NCBI RefSeq assembly: GCF_003751265.1
Contig: NZ_RJKN01000001.1
Location: 248,001-312,000 of the forward strand
Length of the DNA stretch: 64,000 nucleotides
Reading direction: 5' to 3'
Source: Pseudokineococcus lusitanus
GTDB lineage: Bacteria; Actinomycetota; Actinomycetes; Actinomycetales; Quadrisphaeraceae
Below are positions 1 through 7,611 of this stretch, one piece after another (positions within the stretch are counted from its first letter, which is position 1; each line of letters opens with the position of its first letter). Position numbers and translations under genes: made by a program. The notes under the pieces were generated by a model. It saw nothing but the letters and a program-made list of their open reading frames with translations, searched no databases and was not told where the DNA came from.

Positions 1-430
1 CCTCGGGGAAGACGCCGACGGACCCGCCGCGCCGCAGCACCTGGACGGCCGTGACGAGCGCGCCCCGGTCGCCGGTGCGGTCCACGGGGATCTGCCCGCA
101 GCCGCGCAGGACGGCGCCCAGCCAGCCCCGGAACATCTCCTTCTTCACGAGGAAGTGGGTGCCCCGCGGCGCCATCCCCATGAGGAGCGGCCCGTCGAGG
201 AAGCCGAGGTGGTTGCTCGCGAGCAGCACGGGGCCCTCGGCGGGCACGTGCTCGGCGCCGTGGCGCGTCACCGACCACAGCCCCTTGGACAGGACCCAGC
301 CGACGGGCTTGCCCCATTTGGGCCCGAAGGTGCCGGGCACCTCGCGCGACGGCGCGGCCTTCTGCGGCGCCGCCGCCCCGGGGAGGCGGCGGGCCAGCGG
401 GCCGGGCAGCGCCTCCCGCAGCCGGCTCAC
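1..430 (-). CDS. 1-acyl-sn-glycerol-3-phosphate acyltransferase (PlsC-like), C-terminus beyond window
   Basis: Partial gene; only the first 143 residues are in the window. They contain the acyltransferase motif N73-H74-LGFL-D79 (HX4D, catalytic His and Asp) and end inside the FPEG motif, so this is the PlsC/LPLAT fold that moves an acyl chain onto lysophosphatidate at the membrane. The GTG start overlaps the stop of cmk by 4 bp (GTGA), so the two are translationally coupled. In actinobacteria the cmk-plsC pair is usually followed by der (engA), which would lie beyond the left edge. The first 35 residues are a poorly conserved Ala/Pro/Arg-rich leader. Family assignment is firm; the exact acyl substrate is inferred. 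Confidence 0.9.
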   Translation of the reverse strand, partial: MSRLREALPGPLARRLPGAAAPQKAAPSREVPGTFGPKWGKPVGWVLSKGLWSVTRHGAEHVPAEGPVLLASNHLGFLDGPLLMGMAPRGTHFLVKKEMFRGWLGAVLRGCGQIPVDRTGDRGALVTAVQVLRRGGSVGVFPE

Positions 431-1185
431 GGAGCCACCGCCTGCGCCGCCCGGTCGGCGACCGACGTCGGCGGCTCGGCGCCGGGCGGCAGCGCCTCCG
501 GGACGGCGCGCAGGACGAGGGCGAGGACGGCGTCGACCGTCTCCTCCAGCGTCAGCGCGGAGGAGTCGACGGTGACGACGCCGTCGGCGGCCACGGAGAA
601 CTCCGACACGGTCGAGTCGTCGCGGTCCCGGCGGACCACCTCGTCGCGGGTCCGCTCGCGCGCCGCGGCGTCGTCGGTGCCGTGGACGTCGCGGGCGCGA
701 CGGCGCAGGCGTGCGTCCTCGTCGGCGACGAGGAGGACGCGCACGTCGGCGTCGGGCGTGACGACCGTCGTCGTGTCCCGCCCCTCGAGGACGACGCCCC
801 GGCCCCCGCGGGCGGCGTCGACGACCTCGCGCTGGCGGCGGCGCAGCTCGGCGCGGACGTCGAGGTTGGTGGCGACGGCGCTGACGGCGGACGAGACGCG
901 GCTCGTGCGCAGCTCCTCGGCGACGAGGCGCCCCTGCACGCGGACGGTGGGGCCCGTCGGGTCGGTGCCGAGCTCCAGGTCGAGCTGCCGCGCGGCCTCG
1001 GCGACGGCGGGGCGGTCCTCGAGGTCGACGTCGTTCTCGAGGCACCACCAGCACACCGCGCGGAAGGTCGCGCCGGTGTCGAGGTACTCGGCGCCGAGGC
1101 GGGCCGCGACGGCCCGGCTGACGCTCGACTTGCCGGAGCCGGAGGGACCGTCCACGGCGACGACGACCGGGCGGTGAGCGGGCAT
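427..1185 (-). CDS. cmk: cytidylate kinase
   Basis: Phosphorylates CMP/dCMP to the diphosphate with ATP in the cytoplasm. The 252-residue protein opens with the P-loop AVDGPSGSGKSS (about residues 9-20), followed by the LDTGATFRA substrate-site segment and a C-terminal LID region with RDRDDS. Length is slightly above the usual 220-230. The ATG at 1185 was chosen because GGGGGA lies 6-7 nt before it and because the reading frame upstream runs into a repeat array with no domain similarity. A -10-like TACCCT on the minus strand at 1301-1296 suggests its own promoter inside that gap. The stop overlaps the start of the downstream acyltransferase. Confidence 0.95.
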   Translation of the reverse strand: MPAHRPVVVAVDGPSGSGKSSVSRAVAARLGAEYLDTGATFRAVCWWCLENDVDLEDRPAVAEAARQLDLELGTDPTGPTVRVQGRLVAEELRTSRVSSAVSAVATNLDVRAELRRRQREVVDAARGGRGVVLEGRDTTTVVTPDADVRVLLVADEDARLRRRARDVHGTDDAAARERTRDEVVRRDRDDSTVSEFSVAADGVVTVDSSALTLEETVDAVLALVLRAVPEALPPGAEPPTSVADRAAQAVAP

Positions 1186-1295
1186 GACGGTCCCCCGTAC
1201 GGCTGAGGATGGAGGCGGTCTGCCGTGGCAGGCCGCCGGGTGCGGCGGCCACGCGGGCGCCGGCCGTCCGGCCCGCGGCGTCGTGGCCGGGGGCC

Positions 1296-1301
1296 AGGGT
1301 A
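1296..1301 (-). promoter_or_regulatory. putative -10 hexamer for cmk
   Basis: TACCCT on the minus strand, giving a leader of about 105-110 nt before cmk. No convincing -35 was seen. Inferred from the TANNNT pattern shared by many starts in this window. Confidence 0.35.
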
Positions 1302-1340
1302 GTCGCCCGGCCCCCCGGGCCCCGCCGCCCGCGCCGGGAC

Positions 1341-1584
1341 CCTCGCTGCCGACGACGATCCCTGAGGCCCCCCTCCACGACTTCGCTGCCGAAGACGATC
1401 CCCGATGCCCCCTCTCGCCGACTTCGCTGCCGAAGGCGATCCCCGAGGGCCCCTCTCGCCGACTTCGCTGCCGAAGGCGATCCCTGAGGGCCCCTTTCCA
1501 CGACGTCGCTGCCGACGTGGGCGCTCGGGACCCGTTCTCCACGACGTCGCCGCCGACGTCGCCCCGCGACGGCCCCCCGCGTCG
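1341..1584. repeat. degenerate 41-bp-period tandem repeat, about six copies
   Basis: Copies of the core CTTCGCTGCCGA (variants CCTCGCTGCCGA, CGTCGCTGCCGA and CGTCGCCGCCGA) start at 1341, 1381, 1422, 1463, 1504 and 1544, a spacing of 40 or 41 bp. The two central units (1422 and 1463) are almost identical over their full length; the outer ones diverge. The best copies contain the small dyad CTTCG-N4-CGAAG. The array occupies most of the 399-bp gap 1186-1584 between tyrA and cmk and ends at the tyrA stop. No gene is credible here: frames that cross it are low-complexity. Confidence 0.85.
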
Positions 1585-2778
1585 TCAGCCGGCGACGCGC
1601 CACCCGCGGCGCGGCAGCTCGGCCTCGAGGCGGGGGCGCTCGGCCGGCAGGACGGAGATCTCCGCGAGGCCGACGGGGCGGCCCTGGGCGTGCTCGAGGA
1701 CGAGGTCCTCGAGGTTGACGCCGATGTCACCCACGTCGTGGAGGAGCTGCGCGAGGCGGCCCGGCTCGTCCGGGACGAGGACGACGACGACCTCGTAGGG
1801 CACCGGCGCCCGGCCGTGCTTGCCGGGCACGCGCGCCACGCCCGCTCCCCCGGCGTCGATGGCCCGGGCCACGCGGGCACGGGCGCCCACCGCGCCGTCG
1901 ACCGGCCCGGCCGGCGCGACGTCGGCCGTGGCGGGCGTGTCCGCGGCGAGGGCGTCGAGGGCGCCGAGCACCTCGTCGAGGTCGTCGCGCAGGGCGTGCA
2001 GCGCCCGCGCGACGGGCGCCGCGTTCGCCCCGAGGATCTGCACCCACAGCCGCGGGTCGCTCGCGGCGATGCGCGTGACGTCCCGGAGGCCCTGGCCGGC
2101 GAGGGCGACGGCCTCGTCGCGCGCGTCGAGCAGCCGGGCGGCGACGAGGCTCGCGGCCACCTGCGGCACGTGGGAGACGACGGCGACGGCCTCGTCGTGC
2201 TCGTCGGCCGCCATGACGACGGGCACGCCGCGGCAGTCGTCGACGAGCGCGCGCACGCGCTCGAGGGGGTCCGGGCCGCCGTCCGCCCGGGCCCCCGCGG
2301 CCGGCGGCACGAGCACCCACGGGCGGCCGACGAAGAGGTCGGGGCGGGCGCTCGTCGCGCCGGAGCGCTCCCGGCCGGCCATCGGGTGCCCGCCGACGTA
2401 CCGCCGGGCCTCGGCCGGGTCGGCCCCGGCCCGCTCGAGCGCCGTCGCGACGCCCTGCAGGACAGCGCCCTTGACGCTGGCGACGTCCGTGACGACCGCG
2501 CGGGGGTGGGCGAGCAGCCGCGCGGCGACGACGTCGGCCGTCACGTCCGGGGGCGCGGCGACGAGGACGAGGTCGGGGTCCTCGTCCGGGCCGGCGAGAC
2601 GGCCGGCGCCGACGTCACGGGCGAGGGCCCGGGCGGTGGGCGAGGGGTCGTCGAGGGCCACGTCGACGCCGCGCGCCCGCAGCGCGAGCCCGGCGCTGGC
2701 GCCGAGGAGGCCCGCGCCGACGACGAGGACGGTGCCGCGCGTCCGGGCGGGGGCGGCGGCGTCCGGGACGGCGCTCAC
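1585..2778 (-). CDS. tyrA: prephenate dehydrogenase with C-terminal ACT domain
   Basis: NAD(P)-dependent oxidative decarboxylation of prephenate to 4-hydroxyphenylpyruvate in tyrosine synthesis. Of 397 residues, the Rossmann motif VVGAGLLGAS is at about 19-28, followed by DVASVKG (about 98-104) and the family motif GGHPMAGRERSG (129-140). A C-terminal ACT-like regulatory domain (about 315-385, EPGRLAQLLHDVGDIGVN) suggests feedback control by an aromatic amino acid. The GTG start forms a GTGA overlap with the aroH stop, which chose it over longer in-frame starts. Pairing with the AroH-type mutase upstream supplies both steps from chorismate. Confidence 0.93.
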   Translation of the reverse strand: MSAVPDAAAPARTRGTVLVVGAGLLGASAGLALRARGVDVALDDPSPTARALARDVGAGRLAGPDEDPDLVLVAAPPDVTADVVAARLLAHPRAVVTDVASVKGAVLQGVATALERAGADPAEARRYVGGHPMAGRERSGATSARPDLFVGRPWVLVPPAAGARADGGPDPLERVRALVDDCRGVPVVMAADEHDEAVAVVSHVPQVAASLVAARLLDARDEAVALAGQGLRDVTRIAASDPRLWVQILGANAAPVARALHALRDDLDEVLGALDALAADTPATADVAPAGPVDGAVGARARVARAIDAGGAGVARVPGKHGRAPVPYEVVVVLVPDEPGRLAQLLHDVGDIGVNLEDLVLEHAQGRPVGLAEISVLPAERPRLEAELPRRGWRVAG

Positions 2779-3137
2779 TGGGCGATGTCGCGCCGCAGCG
2801 CCACGGCCCCGCGGAGGTAGACGTGGCGCACGTCGGCGCGCGGCACGTCCAGCTCGGCGTGCGCCATGAGCCGCACGACCCGCGGCATGGCGCCGGGGAC
2901 GTCGATCTCGGTGCAGCACAGCAGGGGCACGTCGCCGAGCCCGAGCTCGCGGGCGGCCACGGCGGGGAACTCCGACCGGAGGTCGGGGGTCACGGTGAAG
3001 ACCACGGAGATGAGGTCCTCGGGGCCCATGGGGTTGGCGTCGAGGACGGCCTGCACGAGCTCGCGCGTCGAGGACAGCAGGTGCTCCCGCTCGTCGACGT
3101 CGAGCTGGGTCGCCCCGCGCACCGCACGCACCGCCAC
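2775..3137 (-). CDS. aroH: chorismate mutase, AroH class
   Basis: Converts chorismate to prephenate. The 120-residue length matches the monofunctional Bacillus-type trimeric AroH fold, not the helical AroQ fold. Visible active-site segments are VRAVRGATQ near the N-terminus, LLCCTEIDVPGAMPRVVR with the Glu and Arg expected in the site, and VRHVYLRGA with the Tyr. GTG start chosen because GAGGAGG sits 6-7 nt upstream. First gene of the aroH-tyrA pair: its stop overlaps the tyrA start by 4 bp. This couples the two enzymes that take chorismate to the tyrosine precursor. Confidence 0.93.
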   Translation of the reverse strand: MAVRAVRGATQLDVDEREHLLSSTRELVQAVLDANPMGPEDLISVVFTVTPDLRSEFPAVAARELGLGDVPLLCCTEIDVPGAMPRVVRLMAHAELDVPRADVRHVYLRGAVALRRDIAQ

Positions 3138-3211
3138 CGGGTCCTCCTCGCCTCGCGCCGCCCGGCCCGGACGGCCCGGCGGCAGGCCGGGCCCGCGCCC
3201 CGCCGTCGCCG

Positions 3212-3217
3212 AGGCTA
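3212..3217 (-). promoter_or_regulatory. putative -10 hexamer for aroH-tyrA
   Basis: TAGCCT on the minus strand about 75 nt before the aroH start, which has its own strong Shine-Dalgarno. It lies downstream of the hairpin at 3288-3327, consistent with a new transcript beginning here. Confidence 0.35.
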
Positions 3218-3287
3218 ACGACCGGCGCCCGGGGCGACGTCGTCGTCCCGCGCGTCGGACCGCGTCGTCGCGACCGGCGCGGGCGGA

Positions 3288-3327
3288 CCGGGGAGCACGG
3301 TGCACGACCGTGCGGCGCGCTCCCCGG
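3288..3327 (-). terminator. nested hairpin after rluB
   Basis: Outer arms CCGGGGAGC (3288-3296) and GCTCCCCGG (3319-3327) enclose an inner stem GCACGG/CCGTGC (3295-3300/3308-3313), so only one of the two stems can form completely. It sits 36 bp past the rluB stop and before the aroH promoter. Probable terminator of the parA-scpAB-rluB transcript; no U-tract is present. Confidence 0.5.
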
Positions 3328-3363
3328 CCGACGCCCGAGGGGCCGACCGGGGAGCGCGACGGC

Positions 3364-4938
3364 TCAGAGGCCGACGTCCGCCATGAGCCTGCCCAGCTCC
3401 GGCGCCGCGAGCGGGCGCGAGCGCCCGGGGAGCATGTCGCCGAGGACGACCGGCCCGATCCGCGTGCGGACGAGCTGCTCCACGGGGTGGCCGACCTCCG
3501 CCATGAGGCGGCGGACGATGTGGTTGCGCCCCTCGTGGAGGACGAGCTCGACGAGCGCACGACCCGGCTGGCTGTCCACGAGCCGGAAGGAGTCGACCGT
3601 CACGGGGCCGTCCTCCAGCTCGACGCCGTCCCGCAGCCGCTGCCCGAGGTTGCGCGGGATGGGCCCCAGCACCTGCGCGAGGTAGGTCTTGGGCACCTCC
3701 CACGAGGGGTGCTGGAGCCGGTTGGCCAGCTCGCCGTCGTTCGTCACGAGGAGCAGGCCCTCGGTGTCGACGTCGAGGCGGCCGACGTGGAACAGCCGCT
3801 GCTCGCGCTGCTCGAGGAGGTCGCCCACGCACGGACGCCCCTGCGGGTCCGACATCGTCGAGACGACGCCGAGCGGCTTGTTGAGCGCGAGGTAGACCTT
3901 CGTCGTGTCGAGGACGACGCGCAGGCCGTCGACGTGGACGGGCTGGCGTTCCGGGTCGACGCGCAGGCCGAGCTCGGTGACGACGACGCCGTCCACGCTC
4001 ACCCGCCCTGCGGCGATGAGGTCCTCGCACTTGCGGCGGGACCCGACGCCGGCCTGCGCCAGCACCTTCTGCAGGCGCACGCCGTCGGCGACGTGGACGT
4101 CGACGTCGCCGCCCTGCGGGACGACGGGCGGGGTGCCGCGGCGGCCCGTGCCCGCGGGACGGCGCGACGAGGCGCCGCGGGCGGCGACCCCCCGGCCGCT
4201 CGTGCCCTGCTGCCCGCGCCCGAGGCCCGAGCCGCGCTGGGCCGCCTTGAGGTTGCGGCGGCGCTCCTCGGCGATCTCCTCCGGCGTGCGCCGGCGGTCG
4301 CCGGCCCGGCCGGAGGGACGGCGCTCGGTGTCGCCCGGGCGCGGCCCGGTCCGGGGGTAGCCGGTGCGGGCGGGACGCTCGCCGTCCCGCGGGGGACGCC
4401 GGTCGCCGTCACGCGGCGGACGCCGGTCGCCGTCACGCGGCGGACGCCGGTCGCCGTCACGCGGCGGACGCCGGTCGCCGTCACGCGGCGGACGCCGGTC
4501 GCCGTCGCGCGGGGGACGACGGTCGCCGTCGAAGGACGGGCGCCGGTCGCCGTCGCGCGGGGGACGACGGTCGCCGTCGAAGGACGGGCGCCGGTCGCCG
4601 TCGCGCGCGGGGCGACGGTCGCCGTCGAAGGACGAGCGCCGGTCACCGTCGCGCGCGGGACGACGGTCGCCGTCCCGCGGCGGGCGCCGGTCGCCGTCGC
4701 GCCCGTCGGACCACGAGCCCGACCGGCCGCCGTCGGTCCGACCGCCGGCGCGCGGACCACCGGTCCGGGGCCCCTGGCCCGCTCGGCCCTGCGCGGGGCG
4801 GCCCTGCGCCGGGCGGCCCCCCTCGCTCCGGCCCCGGGGGCCGCCGGGGCGGCCCGTGGAGGATCCGCGGCTCCCGCCGGGTCCTCCCGCGGGGCGGCTC
4901 CCGCGGCCCCCGGGCTCGCGCCGTCCGTCGTCGCTCAC
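3364..4938 (-). CDS. rluB: 23S rRNA pseudouridine synthase (RluB/RsuA family) with long repetitive N-terminus
   Basis: Isomerises a uridine in large-subunit rRNA. The 524 residues are about twice the family length because the first 280 are Gly/Arg/Pro/Asp-rich. Residues 82-185 are 13 consecutive octapeptides of the form GDRRPPRD (variants PARD, PSFD and SSFD). The enzyme follows: S4 RNA-binding domain at about 286-335 and catalytic Asp389 in GRLDVDTEGLLL. The GTG start overlaps the scpB stop (GTGA). The gene ends the parA-scpA-scpB-rluB operon, a common actinobacterial order. The Arg-rich tail is probably disordered and RNA-binding, which is inference; the enzyme call is firm. Confidence 0.93.
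   Translation of the reverse strand: MSDDGRREPGGRGSRPAGGPGGSRGSSTGRPGGPRGRSEGGRPAQGRPAQGRAGQGPRTGGPRAGGRTDGGRSGSWSDGRDGDRRPPRDGDRRPARDGDRRSSFDGDRRPARDGDRRPSFDGDRRPPRDGDRRPSFDGDRRPPRDGDRRPPRDGDRRPPRDGDRRPPRDGDRRPPRDGDRRPPRDGERPARTGYPRTGPRPGDTERRPSGRAGDRRRTPEEIAEERRRNLKAAQRGSGLGRGQQGTSGRGVAARGASSRRPAGTGRRGTPPVVPQGGDVDVHVADGVRLQKVLAQAGVGSRRKCEDLIAAGRVSVDGVVVTELGLRVDPERQPVHVDGLRVVLDTTKVYLALNKPLGVVSTMSDPQGRPCVGDLLEQREQRLFHVGRLDVDTEGLLLVTNDGELANRLQHPSWEVPKTYLAQVLGPIPRNLGQRLRDGVELEDGPVTVDSFRLVDSQPGRALVELVLHEGRNHIVRRLMAEVGHPVEQLVRTRIGPVVLGDMLPGRSRPLAAPELGRLMADVGL
4384..4695. repeat. in-frame 24-bp tandem repeat in rluB, 13 copies
   Basis: Thirteen 24-bp units encoding GDRRPxxD octapeptides. Six consecutive units at about 4384-4527 all encode the same octapeptide, GDRRPPRD, and are nearly identical in DNA; the others alternate PSFD, PARD and SSFD endings. 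The unit is a multiple of 3, so copy-number change would keep the frame. Confidence 0.9.
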
Positions 4939-5582
4939 AGCTGTCCTTCCGTCAGGTCGTCGAGGTCGGCGCCCTCCGGCAGGAAGGGGGCGAGCGGCGG
5001 CAGCTCGTCGAGGCTGCGCAGGCCCAGCCGCTCCAGGAAGGAGGGCGTCGTCCCGTAGAGCATCGCACCCGTGACGGGGTCCTTCGCGACCTCGACGACG
5101 AGCCCCCGGGCCAGGAGGGTCCGGACGACCCCGTCCACGTCGACCCCGCGGACGGCCGAGACGCGGGCGCGGCTCACGGGCTGGCGGTACGCGACGACCG
5201 CCAGCGTCTCCAGCGCGGCCTGGCTCAGCCGGGCGCTCTGGCCGTCACGGAGGAAGCGGCCGACGACGTCCGCGAGGTCGGCCCGGCTGTAGACGCGCCA
5301 CCCGGTCCCGGTGCGGCGCAGCTCGAACCCGCGCTCCTCCCGCTCGTACTCGCGCTCCAGGTCCTCGACCACCCCGCGGACCCGCTCGAGGTCGACGCCG
5401 ACGGCGGCGGCCAGCGCCGCCTCGTCGACGGGCTCGTCGACGACCATGAGCACCGCCTCCACCGCGGCCCGCAGCCCTCCCGGCAGGTCCTCCGGCGCCG
5501 GGGCGCCCGCCCCGCCCGCCGGCTGCGCGTCCGGGCCGGGGTCGGGGGCGGGGTCGGGGCGCGGGGCGTCGTCCTGGCTCAC
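4935..5582 (-). CDS. scpB: segregation and condensation protein B
   Basis: Winged-helix kleisin-associated subunit of the SMC-ScpAB condensin that compacts and segregates the chromosome. The 215 residues start with an acidic, Pro-rich 35-residue leader, then two winged-helix domains. Recognisable segments include RLSQAALETLAVVAYRQP and the domain-2 stretch RGVDVDGVVRTLLARGLV, then the LYGTTPSFLERLGL tail. The GTG start makes a GTGA overlap with scpA, and the stop does the same with rluB. The order scpA-scpB-rluB after parA is conserved in actinobacteria. No smc gene is in the window. Confidence 0.95.
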   Translation of the reverse strand: MSQDDAPRPDPAPDPGPDAQPAGGAGAPAPEDLPGGLRAAVEAVLMVVDEPVDEAALAAAVGVDLERVRGVVEDLEREYEREERGFELRRTGTGWRVYSRADLADVVGRFLRDGQSARLSQAALETLAVVAYRQPVSRARVSAVRGVDVDGVVRTLLARGLVVEVAKDPVTGAMLYGTTPSFLERLGLRSLDELPPLAPFLPEGADLDDLTEGQL

Positions 5583-6598
5583 GGGGCCGCATCCTCCCCC
5601 GGCTCGGCGACGCCGCCGACGAGCGCCTCGAGGACGGCCTCGTCCTGGGCACCGCCGGGCTCCTCGTCCGCCCCGTCGGCCGCGGTCGCGCGGGCCCAGC
5701 GCACCGTCAGCTCGCCGAGCGCGTCGGCCTGGTCGAGGCCGAGCACGCCGTCGCGGTACAGCTCGAGCAGCGCGAGGAAGCGGGCGACGACGACGAGGCG
5801 GGAGCCCGCGTCGGCCGTGAGCTCGCGGAAGGTCGCGGCACCGGCGCGCCGCAGCCGCCGGGCGACGACGAGCGCCTCCTCCCGGACGCTCACGCCCGCG
5901 TCGTGGAGGTGGGCGAGGTCGACCTCCGGCGGCCCCGGCCGGCGCTGCCCCGAGAGGGCGCGGGCCGCGAGTGCGGCGAGCTGCTCGGGGCTGGTGCGCC
6001 ACACCAGCTCCGGGAGCAGACCGGCCAGCGCCGGCTCGAGGGGCGCGGCCCGCGCCACCCGCCCGCCGAAGCGCTCGAGGCGCTCGGCGAGGACGCCGGA
6101 CACCTCCTTGTAGGCGCGGTACTGCAGGAGCCGCGCGAAGAGGAGGTCGCGCGCCTCGAGGAGGGCGAGGTCCTCCTCGTCCTCCACCTGCGCCTGGGGC
6201 AGCAGCCGCGCCGCCTTGAGGTCGAGGAGCGTGGCCGCGACGACGAGGAACTCGCTGGCCTGCCCCAGGTCCCACTCGCCGTCCTCGCCGTCCGTGCCGC
6301 CGGGGCGCTCGTCCCCGTCGGCGCCGCGGTGCTCCGACGCGGCCCGCAGGTGGGCGACGAACTCGTCGGTGACGGCGGCCAGCGCCACCTCGGTGACGTC
6401 GAGGCGGTGCCGGCTGATGAGCTGGAGCAGCAGGTCGAACGGCCCCGTGAAGACGGGCAGGTGCACCTCGAAGGGGCGCTGCCGTCCCCCGGGGCGCCGC
6501 GACGACGGGACGGGCGCGGCCGCCGCGGGGCCCGGCGCGACGTCCGGCGCGCCCCCGGCGGGCGGCACGGCCGGGACGTCCGGCGGGGCGGCGTCCAC
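5579..6598 (-). CDS. scpA: segregation and condensation protein A (kleisin)
   Basis: Kleisin subunit that bridges the SMC heads. The 339 residues have a 45-residue Pro/Ala-rich leader, then the family signature FTGPFDLLLQLISRHRLDVTEV (about 50-71), a helical linker, and a C-terminal winged helix containing TADAGSRLVVVARFLALLELYRDG. GTG at 6598 was chosen as the only plausible start after the parA stop 12 bp upstream; no good Shine-Dalgarno is visible, so translation may depend on coupling to parA. The stop overlaps scpB by 4 bp. A 13-residue insert TDGEDGEWD... before QASEFLVVAATLL is unusual but acidic and probably a loop. Confidence 0.93.
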   Translation of the reverse strand: MDAAPPDVPAVPPAGGAPDVAPGPAAAAPVPSSRRPGGRQRPFEVHLPVFTGPFDLLLQLISRHRLDVTEVALAAVTDEFVAHLRAASEHRGADGDERPGGTDGEDGEWDLGQASEFLVVAATLLDLKAARLLPQAQVEDEEDLALLEARDLLFARLLQYRAYKEVSGVLAERLERFGGRVARAAPLEPALAGLLPELVWRTSPEQLAALAARALSGQRRPGPPEVDLAHLHDAGVSVREEALVVARRLRRAGAATFRELTADAGSRLVVVARFLALLELYRDGVLGLDQADALGELTVRWARATAADGADEEPGGAQDEAVLEALVGGVAEPGEDAAP

Positions 6599-6609
6599 GG
6601 GCGGGCCGC

Positions 6610-7518
6610 TCAGGCGGCGGCGCCGCGCGCCACGAGCTCGCGCGCGAGCTGGCGGTACGACGCGGCGGCGGGGTGCCCGCTGGCGTAGGTCGTGACGGGC
6701 TCGGCGGCCGCGCTCGCGTCGGGGAACTTCACCGTGCGGGCGATGACGGTGTGGAAGACGTCGTCGCCGAAGGCCTCGACGACCCGGGCCACGACCTCGC
6801 GGCTGTGCAGCGTCCGGGAGTCGTACATCGTCGCGAGGATGCCGTCGACCTCGAGGCGCGGGTTGAGCCGGTCCTGCACCTTCTCGATCGTCTCGACGAG
6901 CAGCGCCACCCCGCGCAGCGCGAAGTACTCGCACTCCAGCGGCACGACGACGCCGTGGGCGGCGGTGAGGGCGTTGACGGTGAGCAGCCCGAGCGACGGC
7001 TGGCAGTCGACGAGGACGACGTCGTAGTCGTCGAGCACGGGGCGCAGGGCCCGCGCGAGGAGGTTCTCGCGGGCCACCTCGGCGACGAGCTGGACCTCCG
7101 CCGCCGACAGGTCGATGGTCGCGGGGAGCACGTCCATGCCCTTGATCCGCGTGGGCCGGATGGCGTCACGCGTGCTGGCGTGGCGGTCGACCAGCAGCGT
7201 GTAGACGGTCGTCTCGAGGTCGTGCGCCGGGACGCCGACCCCGGCGCTGAGGGCGCCCTGCGGGTCGAAGTCGACGAGCAGGACCTTGCGGCCGAGCTCG
7301 GCGAGCGCGGCGCCGAGGTTGATCGTCGTCGTCGTCTTGCCGACGCCGCCCTTCTGGTTGCAGAGGGCGATGACGCGCGCCGGGCCGTGGGACGCGAGCG
7401 GCGCCGGCTCCGGGAAGTGCGGCAGCGGGCGGCCCGTCGGGCCGGTCACCTCGGAGGTGGCGACGTCGAGCGAGGTCTGGCCGGGAGCGCCCCGGTCGTC
7501 GTCGGCGTCGCTGGTCAC
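6610..7518 (-). CDS. parA: ParA/MinD-type chromosome-partitioning ATPase
   Basis: Walker-type ATPase of the ParA/Soj family. Of 302 residues, about 45 form a variable leader, then the deviant Walker A NQKGGVGKTTT with the signature Lys56 and Lys61, VDFDPQGALS (A' motif) and VLVDCQPSLG (Walker B). GTG start with GGAGGA 5-6 nt upstream. It lies next to scpAB rather than beside parB at the origin, so this is the second, xerD/scp-linked ParA of actinobacteria and not necessarily the oriC partition protein. First gene of the parA-scpA-scpB-rluB operon. Confidence 0.93.
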   Translation of the reverse strand: MTSDADDDRGAPGQTSLDVATSEVTGPTGRPLPHFPEPAPLASHGPARVIALCNQKGGVGKTTTTINLGAALAELGRKVLLVDFDPQGALSAGVGVPAHDLETTVYTLLVDRHASTRDAIRPTRIKGMDVLPATIDLSAAEVQLVAEVARENLLARALRPVLDDYDVVLVDCQPSLGLLTVNALTAAHGVVVPLECEYFALRGVALLVETIEKVQDRLNPRLEVDGILATMYDSRTLHSREVVARVVEAFGDDVFHTVIARTVKFPDASAAAEPVTTYASGHPAAASYRQLARELVARGAAA

Positions 7519-7605
7519 GCTGTCCTCCGGGTCGGCGGCTGCCCGTCTGCGCCCGTGGGCCGGTGGCCCCGGGCGGCGGCGCGGGGGCCGCGCCGGGCGC
7601 CGTCG

Positions 7606-7611
7606 ACCCTA
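7606..7611 (-). promoter_or_regulatory. putative -10 hexamer for the parA-scpA-scpB-rluB operon
   Basis: TAGGGT on the minus strand, overlapping the last codon of the upstream ATP-grasp gene and giving a leader of roughly 80 nt before parA. No clear -35. Confidence 0.4.

Noticed and set aside
1186-1584. N-terminal extension of cmk through the repeat region (119 extra residues)
   Set aside because: The extension is low-complexity translation of the DNA repeat; ATG at 1185 has a good ribosome site and the kinase fold starts right after it.
4384-4695. CRISPR-like array
   Set aside because: Contiguous 24-bp units in frame in rluB without spacers; it is a protein repeat.
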